Source: a virus. Taken from it: a stretch of DNA of 25,582 nucleotides. The translations under genes and the position numbers were made by a program. Of the stretch, positions 7,379-14,996 are shown piece after piece. The notes below the pieces were generated by a model. The model saw only the letters and a program-made list of their open reading frames with translations. It was not told the origin of the DNA and ran no database searches. The DNA lies in the IMG/VR virus record IMGVR_UViG_3300050821_018259, positions 1 to 25,582 of that record. One strand, given 5' to 3'. How positions within the stretch are numbered: position 1 is the stretch's first letter; each line of letters begins with the position of its first letter.

Positions 7379-7837
7379 TTATCTCTTGCTGATGTCCGTA
7401 TGGACGCTATGTCTGCCATCAGGCCACGATTCGCGGTAGATGTGTGCCTCCTTGCCGCCTTTCCCTGTATAAAACGTGAGCCGACCGGGAGACCCTGATT
7501 TCCCACCGCCGCCAAAGTCTGACGTTGGAGTGCTCACAGTTCGATCTTTCTTGAATCCCTGGCTCACAAGATGCTCGTGCGCGGCGCTCGCGTGCGCGTC
7601 AGCCTCTTCCTTGCTCTTGTAATAAACTGCCGATGGGTTGACGAAGTGACCTTCGCGTTGTTGAAACGCGCGCTTCGCTTGCGCCAATCCCTTGGCTGAG
7701 GCCGCGTCGGTTTTTCCGGCGCCTGGATGCGGACCGCTCCCCGGTCCACCGAGCGCGAACTCCCGATCACTCAGGGCGCGGTGCTCGCCGATACGTCGGC
7801 CGGCGGCTTCCAGATCCGAGAGGTTGATTGGTTTCAT
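7379..7837 (-). CDS. GGPGSGPHPG-module protein, short paralogue
   Basis: The gene encodes 152 aa. The N-terminus has LSDLEAAGRRIGEHRAL, then FALGGPGSGPHPGAGKT, then an Ala-rich helix containing AHEHLVSQGF, and a Gly-rich C-terminus ending in DGRHSVHTDISKR. All of these blocks recur in the C-terminal half of the neighbouring 387-aa protein, and the DNA around 7721-7758 is nearly identical to 8161-8198, which shows a recent duplication. Its ATG overlaps the stop of that upstream paralogue. No enzymatic motif is visible. A head-associated role is inferred from position. Confidence 0.78.
   Translation of the reverse strand: MKPINLSDLEAAGRRIGEHRALSDREFALGGPGSGPHPGAGKTDAASAKGLAQAKRAFQQREGHFVNPSAVYYKSKEEADAHASAAHEHLVSQGFKKDRTVSTPTSDFGGGGKSGSPGRLTFYTGKGGKEAHIYRESWPDGRHSVHTDISKR
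7721..7758. repeat. Duplicated 38-bp segment, copy 1
   Basis: About 34 of 38 bases match the segment at 8161-8198. Both copies encode the GGPGSGPHPG module on the minus strand. Confidence 0.85.
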
Positions 7838-8997
7838 TTGTGTGCCTTGACGCTCATGTAATGCGAGGCACCTTCCCCTGCACCCATCTGTCGGCCCGTC
7901 TCGATCGTGGCATCCCCACCACCCGGCTTCGAATATTCGGTCGTGCGCGCGCCGGGATTCCCGAACACCGGCGACGACTTGCCGGCCACGAAGCCTTGAC
8001 TGATCAGATGCTCATGCGCCCCTTCCGCCGCTCGCTGCGCGGCGGCCGCGTCACCGTGTGTCGTGCCGCCTTTGCCAGCGAACCACTTGCCGGCGCTGCC
8101 GAGCGCATCTTGAGCCGCCGCGTGTCCCTCGTCGTGTTCGGTTGATTTGCCCCCGCTCGCGCCTGGATGCGGACCTGAGCCCGGTCCACCGAGCGCGAGA
8201 AATTCTCCGATCTGGCGACCGGCCGCTTGCAAGTCGACGCGCCGTGGCACGCTGGATGGTTTTCCAATTGGCATAGCCCACGTCTCATTCACATGTGTTG
8301 GTGCGGCGGCCTTCGGCGCTTTGGGCGCTTTCCCGATATGTGCGGCGGCAGGTGCCGGGTTCGCGTGCGCCGCGCTCGCGCCTTGCATCTGCGTGATGAT
8401 CGCGCCCAGCTTCGCATCGCCGGGCGACCCTTTGAAATCACTCGACTGAGAGGCGGCGGCGCGGAATGTGGCCAGCGCCGCGCTGGCCGATGAGAGCGCG
8501 GCGCTGATTTTCGCGGAATCATTCGTGGCCAGCGCGGCGTTCACCGACGACATGGCGCCCTTCAACACCGGCACGCTGCCGTCGCCGGCTGGCATCGATG
8601 GGTCGCTCGTGAAGGCTTGCAACGCTGACATCACTGAGGCGGTCTTCGCGCTCGCAGGTGTGGCCAGCGGCGCTTTCGCGGCGGGCGCCTTGGCGGCCTT
8701 CGGCGCCTTCGGGGCTTTCCCAATATGCGTGGCCTTTGGCGCCTTCGCTTTCGTTGCCGGCGCTACTGGTGTCGCTGGCGCAGGCGGAGTGACAGGTGTC
8801 GCTTTCGGCGCGGGTGCAGGGCTCGGAGTAACGGGTGCGGCCTTCGGCGCCGGCGCGGGCGCTGGCGTGGCAGCTGCGGGAGCCGCAGCCGGGGCAGCCA
8901 CCTTGCCAGCTTGTTGCTGATCATAGGTGGCCCAATCTAAGTCATAGCGTGTCTGGCCGATGAATCGACCGGCCGCTTCGAGGTCTTCGCGTTTCAT
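7834..8997 (-). CDS. Low-complexity Ala/Pro/Lys protein with two AAGRxIG boxes and a GGPGSGPHPG module
   Basis: The gene encodes 387 aa. It starts MKREDLEAAGRFIGQTRYDL and continues with a long Ala/Pro/Lys-rich linker containing repeated THIGKAPKAPKA-type strings. A second box, RVDLQAAGRQIGEFLALGG, comes near residue 255 and is followed at once by PGSGPHPGAS and a C-terminal domain with AHEHLISQGF. The layout suggests a flexible tether with a repeated N-terminal tag. The C-terminal third is a paralogue of the next gene (7379-7837), and IGKP/IGKA strings also occur in the 9001-10635 protein. Function is unknown. The low-complexity section makes database annotation difficult. Confidence 0.8.
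   Translation of the reverse strand: MKREDLEAAGRFIGQTRYDLDWATYDQQQAGKVAAPAAAPAAATPAPAPAPKAAPVTPSPAPAPKATPVTPPAPATPVAPATKAKAPKATHIGKAPKAPKAAKAPAAKAPLATPASAKTASVMSALQAFTSDPSMPAGDGSVPVLKGAMSSVNAALATNDSAKISAALSSASAALATFRAAASQSSDFKGSPGDAKLGAIITQMQGASAAHANPAPAAAHIGKAPKAPKAAAPTHVNETWAMPIGKPSSVPRRVDLQAAGRQIGEFLALGGPGSGPHPGASGGKSTEHDEGHAAAQDALGSAGKWFAGKGGTTHGDAAAAQRAAEGAHEHLISQGFVAGKSSPVFGNPGARTTEYSKPGGGDATIETGRQMGAGEGASHYMSVKAHK
8161..8198. repeat. Duplicated 38-bp segment, copy 2
   Basis: This segment matches 7721-7758 at about 34 of 38 positions, within the paralogous coding module. Confidence 0.85.
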
Positions 8998-9000
8998 CGC

Positions 9001-10635
9001 TCACCGCAGTTTGCCGATCGCCGTCGCCATGTCCTTCGGCTTTTTGTGCGGCTTGCCGATGGTCTTCACGGGCGCAGCGGGCACGAGCGGCGCTGCAGGA
9101 GCTGCCGGGTCATGCTGCGATACCGGTGCGCCGGTGCCGCCCTGCGGACCGGCATCGAAGGCTTCCATCGGCGCGTTGTTTTTCTTGCCTTCGATCGGTT
9201 CGCCGCCCACGAGTGACGCCGCGATGGCGTCGGTCGCCGCCGCCATCTTGCCGGTGTGTGGTTTCCCGATGTGCGTCTTCGGCGCTTGATCATCAGCCGA
9301 CACGCCGGGCATGCCGCCGGCCACGCCATGTGCGGGCACGGTTGGCGGCGGCCCGAGCCGTGGCGAAATCGTCGGGAGGCCCGCATCGTTCGGCGCGGCC
9401 GGCATGTGATCCGCCGGAGCGGTCGCGGTCGTCGGATGGGCCTGCCAGTCGCCTTCCTTCCCAGGGACGGCCGCTGCCGCGTTCGCCGGTTCCTGCTGGA
9501 TCACGACGTTGCTCGGTCCGCCGGGTACCGGCGAAGCCATTGACGAAGGCATGTCGGGCGCCGGCATCGGCGGCGCCACGGTTGCCGCAGGCGGCGCGGT
9601 CGGCGCGGTCGGCGCCGGGAGTGGCATCGCCATCGTCGGCGGCGCAGCGGCGTGTGGGGGAAACAACGAGGCCGCGTGTGCACCGGTCATGTTGTCGCGC
9701 ACGTGCATCGCCGTGTTCGTCGCGGTCGAGTGCGCCTGCGCGTGATCGACCGCCTTCTTGAAGTTGTCGTGATGCCCGACCGCGTTGCCCGTGCTGTCGA
9801 CGACGCTGTAGTTCGCTGGCGGCGCAGCGGGCGAAGCCGAAGGCATCATCGTCGTGGCCGGCGCGGGTGGGGTCACGGTACCCATGAGCGGCGCCTGCGG
9901 GGCCATCGGCGCGGCGGAGGGCATGTTCGCGGCGGGCGCGGCGGCCATCAGCGCCGACGTCAGAATCGCTTCTTCACCGGCGATCGGCGCGCGGACAGGC
10001 ACGTCGGGGCGAGGGACTTGCGCTTCCCAGCCATCCGTCGCCTTGACCGGCCCAGCGGGTGCGGCCGGCTTGACTGGCAGGCCACCGCCAGCGCCGTGCG
10101 GCATCAGGCCCGTCCGCTCGAGATGGAGCAGACTGCAGAAAGTGCTCGGGTCGTCAATCGTCAGGCCCGACGAGGCCATCTGCGGCACGATCTCGCTGAG
10201 ACAGTGCTGCAGGAAATCGCCGTCCATGTCGAAGGACTTGGTCTGCGGCAGCTCGGCGGCCACGTCGAAGTTCGCGGCGTCGAGCATCTGCGAGAACTGC
10301 TGACGGGTCGGGACCGGGCCGCCGATGCTGGTGTCCCGATGATGATCGAGGATGATCGTGTCGCCCACTCGCTCGGGCGGCACGACCTGCACGACGCGGC
10401 TCGGTGAATCGATCAGGAGTCGCACGCGCCGCCGTACGTCCTCGGACGGCTTCGTCTCTCCCCATTCTGTCCACGGGCCCCAGCGATCGAGGATCAGGCG
10501 GTCGACGGGCAACGTCTTCACGTTGTCGACGACGTTGCAGAGGACGACGCGGCCGTCGCCGAGTCCGGCGGCGATCACGCCATCTGGCCGATACCCAAGT
10601 AATGCCAGCCGGCCGACAATCGAATCCGCGTTCAT
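9001..10635 (-). CDS. Large virion-operon protein: globular N-terminus and long Ala/Pro-rich tail
   Basis: The gene encodes 544 aa from ATG 10635, which has an AGGGGAG Shine-Dalgarno sequence about 5 nt upstream. Residues 1-185 look globular (SIVGRLALLGYRPDGVIAAG, VRLLIDSPSRVVQVVPPERV, DMDGDFLQHCLSEIVPQMAS). Beyond about residue 190 the chain is mostly Ala/Pro/Met-rich and probably disordered, interrupted by a short ordered stretch around YSVVDSTGNAVGHHDNFKKA. The C-terminus carries two IGKP motifs, THIGKPHTGK and KTIGKPHKKPKDMATAIGKL. I do not recognise the N-terminal family. Its position after the portal suggests a structural role. Confidence 0.8.
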   Translation of the reverse strand: MNADSIVGRLALLGYRPDGVIAAGLGDGRVVLCNVVDNVKTLPVDRLILDRWGPWTEWGETKPSEDVRRRVRLLIDSPSRVVQVVPPERVGDTIILDHHRDTSIGGPVPTRQQFSQMLDAANFDVAAELPQTKSFDMDGDFLQHCLSEIVPQMASSGLTIDDPSTFCSLLHLERTGLMPHGAGGGLPVKPAAPAGPVKATDGWEAQVPRPDVPVRAPIAGEEAILTSALMAAAPAANMPSAAPMAPQAPLMGTVTPPAPATTMMPSASPAAPPANYSVVDSTGNAVGHHDNFKKAVDHAQAHSTATNTAMHVRDNMTGAHAASLFPPHAAAPPTMAMPLPAPTAPTAPPAATVAPPMPAPDMPSSMASPVPGGPSNVVIQQEPANAAAAVPGKEGDWQAHPTTATAPADHMPAAPNDAGLPTISPRLGPPPTVPAHGVAGGMPGVSADDQAPKTHIGKPHTGKMAAATDAIAASLVGGEPIEGKKNNAPMEAFDAGPQGGTGAPVSQHDPAAPAAPLVPAAPVKTIGKPHKKPKDMATAIGKLR

Positions 10636-10646
10636 AGACACTCCCC

Positions 10647-11084
10647 TTAGCCTTTTGAAACGAGATCAACGGTGACAGTAGTGGCGCCCGTATAGGTACC
10701 GGTCGTCGTCGCAATGACGCGGAAGAGATCGCCGAGCACGCCGTTGAGAATCGTGTCGTCCGCGAGCGTGCCACCGGCGCCGGGCACGGTCGACGCCGCG
10801 AGCGCGACCGCGTCGGTGAGCGCCGAGAGCTTCACCGCGGTGGCGAGCAAGAAGGTCTGGCTGATCACGTCAAACCAGGTCACGCCGCCGTCGAGCGACG
10901 TTTGGAGGAAGACGATCACTTTCGTGCCGCCGCCGACATACGTGAACGTCGTCTGCATCTGCAGCGAGCGGGCCCCGGCGAGATTGACGGTCGAGCCGAT
11001 CGGGCTTTTAGTGACCGGCGCGCCGATGACGACCGCGTTCACCGCGCGGGTGCGTTTCGACCACTCTTGTTTGACCTCACTCAT
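10647..11084 (-). CDS. Beta-rich putative virion protein
   Basis: The gene encodes 145 aa from ATG 11084, with AGGAG about 8 nt upstream. The sequence alternates hydrophobic and polar residues, as in a beta sandwich: VNLAGARSLQMQTTFTYVGG, then KVIVFLQTSLDGGVTWFDV, then LFRVIATTTGTYTGATTVTV. 'Sample-like' strings such as LQTSLDGGVTW recur in small phage structural proteins that I have seen, but I cannot name the family. It sits between the Cys-rich gene and the long Ala/Pro protein in the late operon and may be a decoration or connector protein. Confidence 0.75.
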   Translation of the reverse strand: MSEVKQEWSKRTRAVNAVVIGAPVTKSPIGSTVNLAGARSLQMQTTFTYVGGGTKVIVFLQTSLDGGVTWFDVISQTFLLATAVKLSALTDAVALAASTVPGAGGTLADDTILNGVLGDLFRVIATTTGTYTGATTVTVDLVSKG

Positions 11085-11494
11085 GGATTCACTCCTGCGT
11101 CCGGTGCCGACCACTCGTTACAGCACGCGTCCTTCTCGATCGTGCCCACGTCCACGTTGGTGTCGTCGCCGGGGCTGTCTTTGTCCACCTTCTCGCAGTC
11201 GAGCGCATTTCCGAGCCAGTGCTTACAGCGACCACAGGTGAACCCCGGCCGGTTCTCCACGTAGCCGGCCTCGAGCGGGGTCACTTTCCCGAGCGGGCTC
11301 GCACCGGTTTCGCCGCCGAGCGTCTTCGTGCCTTGCACGAATAAGCCACAGCCGCCGAACGGTTGCACGAGGTCGCGCGCACTAAACCACATGCAGCGCC
11401 GCGTCGTGGCGAGATACAGACAGCAGTTGGCGCAGCTGTAATCCCCACCCGCGCGATGCAGATAGAGCACCGCCGCTTTTGAGATATGGCTCAT
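11081..11494 (-). CDS. Duplicated four-cysteine protein (possible Fe-S or zinc binding)
   Basis: The gene encodes 137 aa with ten cysteines in two similar sets: C21-x2-C24-x9-C34-x14-C49 and C87-x2-C90-x9-C100-x23-C124, with adjacent extra Cys at 25 and 125. Both halves begin with a CxxC-[K/L]-x-[W/Y]-L pattern (CANCCLYL and CGRCKHWL). This spacing recalls the four-Cys ligand set of high-potential iron-sulfur-like phage proteins, but zinc binding is equally possible. The duplication is visible directly; the ligand is inferred. It lies just downstream of the portal gene and overlaps the next start by 4 nt. Confidence 0.78.
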   Translation of the reverse strand: MSHISKAAVLYLHRAGGDYSCANCCLYLATTRRCMWFSARDLVQPFGGCGLFVQGTKTLGGETGASPLGKVTPLEAGYVENRPGFTCGRCKHWLGNALDCEKVDKDSPGDDTNVDVGTIEKDACCNEWSAPDAGVNP

Positions 11495-11524
11495 AGCGCT
11501 TTCAGACGGCGACGAAGGACGGGA

Positions 11525-13291
11525 TTAGACGGACGGTCGCTCGGCGACGGCGTGGGTGAAGTCGGCGGCGGCGGCGGCGGCGGGATTGAGTTCGTGAACG
11601 GGCACGATGCCTTCGAAGGTCGGTTGGTCGACGGTGTCGCTCATGCCAGGCCCGCGCGTGGCTGGCGGTGCATCGGTCGGCCCATAGACTTTCACGCGGG
11701 GCGCGCCCTTCGCGCCGGCCGCGGCGTTCTGCGCATTCGATGGTAGCGGCGCACCGGTCTCGGCGGCCTTCTTCGCATCTTCCTTCGCGGCATTCCGCGT
11801 GTCGGTGTGCGCCAGCGGTGGGAGCTGCAGGAGCTTACGCAACAAGCGCTCCGTGTCATCGTCCGGCTTGACCCACGTGTTCGCCAGGACGGCCAGCGTT
11901 TCGACGAGGTTGCCGAGATCGACTTGTTCCAAGTCGCGGCAGGTGACGCGCGGGTACTTCCGCTTCGTCATGTCGAAGTTCAGGTCACACAACGGCCGCA
12001 CGACTTGATGTTTCAGATCGGCGCAGATCCCGGCGGCGATGCCGTTCAGCGACGAGATGAACATATCGGTCAGGCGGGAACCGAAGCCGAGGGTGCCGTG
12101 CGGGTCGTTGCCGAGGGTCAGGAAGCCGGCGAGGACGTTGCGGGCGATTTGTTGATCGTGATGATTGATCCACTGCTCGGCGCCGGTGCCGGCCGTCTGG
12201 CTGCCGGTCTTCGGGAGCAGGTCGTATTTCACGTGCGGCGGCGCGATGAGGAACGACGACTCGTTGGATTTGAGATGTTCAAGGGTGTCTTTCAGGGCGT
12301 CGAGTTCGCCTTGATTCAGATTGTGGTTCTCTTCGAGTTCGGCGACCGGCGTGCCGACGCCGAACCGATTGATGCGCACGCCTTCGGCGTGATACGCCTG
12401 ATCTTTATAGAACCAGTTGCGATAGATCGACCGCAGGATCGACACGCCTTCGAAGTTGTCGCCTTCGCGTTCGAGCGTGAACACCGCAAGGTACTCGGCG
12501 GGGATCGTCAGATATTGGAACGACACGGTGGTCGTGTAGCGCACCGGCGAGACCGCGGCGCCGGCGTCAATGACGCCGCCCGGTAGCTCGCGCACGCCGC
12601 CGCGCACGGGCATCGTCTCGGGATACGACGTGCTGATGGGGACGGGCGCGTACTGCACGACCGCCTGGAGCCGGCCATTGCGATTGACGTGCCACTGGCG
12701 AATGGTCTTGGGTAAGCGGGGCGCGAGCCGCAAGAGTCGATACGCGCCGACTTCGTCGACTTTCCAGATTTTCTCGAGGACACTGAACCCGGCGTCGAGC
12801 TGCAGAAGAATGTGACGCAGGGTGAAATCCCACGAGAATTCCATCGCATCATCTTCGAAGACGCAGCTGTTGATGAATTCCGCGATGGCTTCATCCACGC
12901 CGTCGCCACCTTCGGCCGGCAAACAGGTCCACGTCGCGCCGCGCAACGGCAGTTTCAGCACCGACATCATCGCCTTGATTTGCGCGTCGCCCTTTCGCAT
13001 CTTGTCGTAGATACGAACGGCCGTGACGAAGTTGTCGAGTTCGGGGTTGTAGTCTTCGCGGCGAATGTAGCCGCCGAAGTTTTCGGTACCGCTGGTGCCG
13101 AATTCCTGCCCGGTGGTGACCGGCCGCGCACGCGGCCCTGGCACGATCGGTAAGGGCTCACTCTTCAGCGAGAGGTCATAGTCGGGATAGTTCGCGCGAA
13201 GAATATCGGTGGTCGAGACAGGAGCTAACGCGCTGGAACGAGCGCGGCGCCACGGAAGGATGTCAAGTAAATTCTGCCACGGAGGTGCCAT
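11525..13291 (-). CDS. Portal protein, Mu gp29-like (DUF935) family
   Basis: The gene encodes 588 aa. The protein has the features of the Mu gp29/DUF935 portal family: an N-terminal stretch with DILRANYPDYDLSL, RIYDKMRKGDAQIKAMMSVL, a core with WDFTLRHILLQLDAGFSVLE, LFTLEREG-like AVFTLEREGDNFEGVSILRS, IYRNWFYKDQAYHAEG, the DALKDTLEHLKSNESSFLIA region and a C-terminal Ala-rich tail. Portals form the dodecameric DNA channel at a capsid vertex and dock the terminase. The Mu F-type partner lies downstream, as in Mu-like head modules. The start codon lies in a 12-bp inverted repeat (13288-13319) with no strong Shine-Dalgarno sequence, which could limit initiation. Confidence 0.92.
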   Translation of the reverse strand: MAPPWQNLLDILPWRRARSSALAPVSTTDILRANYPDYDLSLKSEPLPIVPGPRARPVTTGQEFGTSGTENFGGYIRREDYNPELDNFVTAVRIYDKMRKGDAQIKAMMSVLKLPLRGATWTCLPAEGGDGVDEAIAEFINSCVFEDDAMEFSWDFTLRHILLQLDAGFSVLEKIWKVDEVGAYRLLRLAPRLPKTIRQWHVNRNGRLQAVVQYAPVPISTSYPETMPVRGGVRELPGGVIDAGAAVSPVRYTTTVSFQYLTIPAEYLAVFTLEREGDNFEGVSILRSIYRNWFYKDQAYHAEGVRINRFGVGTPVAELEENHNLNQGELDALKDTLEHLKSNESSFLIAPPHVKYDLLPKTGSQTAGTGAEQWINHHDQQIARNVLAGFLTLGNDPHGTLGFGSRLTDMFISSLNGIAAGICADLKHQVVRPLCDLNFDMTKRKYPRVTCRDLEQVDLGNLVETLAVLANTWVKPDDDTERLLRKLLQLPPLAHTDTRNAAKEDAKKAAETGAPLPSNAQNAAAGAKGAPRVKVYGPTDAPPATRGPGMSDTVDQPTFEGIVPVHELNPAAAAAADFTHAVAERPSV

Positions 13292-13319
13292 GCTCGTGGA
13301 TGCTGCACCACGAGCATGG
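13288..13319 (-). promoter_or_regulatory. Perfect 12-bp hairpin overlapping the portal start codon
   Basis: The arms 13288-13299 and 13308-13319 are perfectly complementary (CCATGCTCGTGG on plus), with an 8-nt loop. On the mRNA the second arm contains the portal AUG (13291-13289). It could sequester the start or act as a protein-binding operator. Confidence 0.65.
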
Positions 13320-13362
13320 ACCTTTAGTTGTTGAGAGTCAAGGAACTTACGGGATCTGCCGG

Positions 13363-14328
13363 TTACTTCGTCGGCTCGGTTTCCTCTGCGAAGACGGACT
13401 TGAGGCCGGTGAAACTATCCGTCCCTTTGACATCCGCTTCTTTTGAGTCGTCCAAGCCAAACCACGGACCCTTGTAATCTTCCTGCACTGAGGGTGTGCT
13501 GATCGGCTCGCCGGTGATTTCCGCGAGCAGTTCGGCGTGCACCACGTAGATGGCGCGCGTCTGCGATGGCAGCTCTTTCCACGTCTCCAGTCCGTACGGA
13601 TCGGGATAGATTTTCTGCGTGATCTTGCCGCCCTTGCCGATGCCCATCTCACTGAAGGCTTGTGACTTGCGGACACCGGCCGTGCCAACCATCCCGCGCG
13701 TTCGTGTCGGCGCATTCGACATCACCGAGGCGGAAATCTTCATCGCGCCCAGACTGCTCCCGGATGGCCCGCCCATGAAGTGGCCACCGTAGCCGACGTC
13801 ACCGTATGCGTCCTCGCCCCAGGTCTGGTCGGGCCAGCCCTTCTGTGTGGGGATGGGATTCTTTGATTCGAACAGCGCGATACCGATGCCCCCGGTCTTG
13901 CTCTCTTCGCCGATCAACTGCTCGCCGACCGTCAGCCCTTTGCCTTTCTCGTATGGGGTCGCCACGAACTGATAGACGGTGCCGTCTGTCGCTTTCCAGC
14001 CGTCGAGCCACGGCTGCGGCGGCGTCACGAGATAGTTCTCGGCCTCGAGCTTCGTGCCGAGTTTCTTGCCCGTGAGCGCGTTGATCGCGCCGGCGCCGAC
14101 GAGCAGCGCGACCGGCGACGACGTGTGGAACGACAACCAGAGCGCTTCGGTGTCGTGCAGGCCGATGAACACGCCCTCGTCTTCCCATAGGGCGGGACAC
14201 CGCTGGCGGAAGTCCTTCACCGGATACGCCTTGATCCGGCCGAGGCTTGGCGGCAGGTTAGCTGGCGCGCGTCCCTCAGCGACGCGCACGGTGCGATGGA
14301 GCTGCACGTCGAGCGGACCGATCTTCAT
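13363..14328 (-). CDS. Conserved protein of a family recalled from cellular genomes, unknown function
   Basis: The gene encodes 321 aa from ATG 14328, with AAGGA about 7 nt upstream. The sequence shows MKIGPLDVQLHRTVRV at the start, then LPPSLGRIKAYPVKDF, EALWLSF, INALTGKKL, PPQPWLDGW (103-111), MGIGKGGKITQKIYPDPYG (228-246), and a C-terminus with EITGEP and LKSVF. I recall a family in many free-living bacteria with the same order of blocks (VQLYRTxR, LPPxLGxF, QPWLDG, GG.MRQ.IY.DPYG, ITGE.PP). It has no assigned activity that I can state. Its presence between a DNA-binding protein and the portal is odd for a phage and suggests gene acquisition from a host. No signal peptide or membrane segment is evident. 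Confidence 0.8.
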   Translation of the reverse strand: MKIGPLDVQLHRTVRVAEGRAPANLPPSLGRIKAYPVKDFRQRCPALWEDEGVFIGLHDTEALWLSFHTSSPVALLVGAGAINALTGKKLGTKLEAENYLVTPPQPWLDGWKATDGTVYQFVATPYEKGKGLTVGEQLIGEESKTGGIGIALFESKNPIPTQKGWPDQTWGEDAYGDVGYGGHFMGGPSGSSLGAMKISASVMSNAPTRTRGMVGTAGVRKSQAFSEMGIGKGGKITQKIYPDPYGLETWKELPSQTRAIYVVHAELLAEITGEPISTPSVQEDYKGPWFGLDDSKEADVKGTDSFTGLKSVFAEETEPTK

Positions 14329-14512
14329 GGGATTCCTTCTGCAACGCCTGAATTTCTTCAGCGCGCTGCTCATCGGTGCGCAGATATGCCGTCAGCGCAT
14401 CAGTGACCAATTGTTGAGTGGAGATCCCGAAGACGACCGCGCGCTGGCGTATGCGGGTCCAGAGATGTTCTGGCACGCGAGCCGCGACAAGCCGAAGGGA
14501 TTTCCGTGGCAC
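14276..14512 (-). CDS. Small ribbon-helix-helix-like DNA-binding protein
   Basis: The gene encodes 78 aa from GTG 14512. The pattern SLRLVAARVPEHLWTRIRQR followed by FGISTQQLVTDALTAYLRTD fits a beta strand plus two helices, as in RHH/CopG or Arc-like repressors, with a basic C-terminal tail. It overlaps the next gene by 53 nt. A sigma70-like promoter with 17-bp spacing lies directly upstream and contains two ATGTTA half-sites, which suggests autoregulation. The predicted transcript would begin almost at the GTG, so translation may be leaderless. The target operon could be the head genes downstream. Confidence 0.7.
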   Translation of the reverse strand: MPRKSLRLVAARVPEHLWTRIRQRAVVFGISTQQLVTDALTAYLRTDEQRAEEIQALQKESHEDRSARRAAPSHRARR

Positions 14513-14519
14513 GCCGCGA

Positions 14520-14548
14520 ATGTTAACAATGTTAGATTAGGATGTCAA
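14520..14548 (-). promoter_or_regulatory. Sigma70-like promoter with embedded repeat operator
   Basis: On the minus strand, TTGACA (14548-14543) is followed by 17 nt and then TAACAT (14525-14520). Two ATGTTA half-sites 3 nt apart on the plus strand (14520-14525 and 14529-14534) cover the -10 region, as expected for a repressor operator. Confidence 0.6.
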
Positions 14549-14949
14549 GCGAAGAGGTTTTGCTGACCTGGCAGGTCGCCTAACTCCTTGCGGTGTTTGC
14601 GCTCCCGCACGGCTTCAACCTCAGACCACAGCCAACAGCCGACGCACAGGGCGCGCAGGTCGTCATCTTCGCCGGTCCACGGCATGACCGTGGGCACGAC
14701 GATGACGTTGACGATGACGACATAGAGATCGCGCCGGTGCGGCGGCTGGCCGGGCACGACGGGCCACCACGTGAAGGGATCGTAGAGATACTTCCAGATG
14801 GATTTATTGTGCTCCGCGTGACAGCGCTCGCAGTGCAGGTCCGCGCGTTTCAGCACGCGATGCCGCGCGGCTTGCCAGCGTTCGTCCGCGTCGTCCTGGA
14901 TCTGCACGAGGCTGCGGACGCTATCCTCGTCGGGGTCGCGGAGATCCAT
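14545..14949 (-). CDS. Zinc-binding HNH-like protein
   Basis: The gene encodes 134 aa. Two cysteine pairs frame the protein: LHCERCHAEH (C40, C43, H44) and LRALCVGCWLW (C102, C105). The first resembles the CxxC-H start of HNH nucleases and is preceded by a basic helix RWQAARHRVLKRAD. The middle contains WWPVVPGQPP and a hydrophobic strand VVIVNVIVVPTV. A clear catalytic EHI or DH motif is missing, so it may be a degenerate HNH or a structural zinc protein. It starts 47 nt from the divergent plus-strand gene. Confidence 0.65.
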   Translation of the reverse strand: MDLRDPDEDSVRSLVQIQDDADERWQAARHRVLKRADLHCERCHAEHNKSIWKYLYDPFTWWPVVPGQPPHRRDLYVVIVNVIVVPTVMPWTGEDDDLRALCVGCWLWSEVEAVRERKHRKELGDLPGQQNLFA

Positions 14950-14996
14950 GCTAGACTCCGGTTCTCGGCCGAGAGGCCACTTCAGAAGGAGCTGGT

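Noticed and set aside
14950-14996. Extended -10 TGCTAGACT upstream of the plus-strand gene
   Set aside because: The box (14949-14957) is suggestive, but there is no acceptable -35 and it overlaps the start of the divergent gene.
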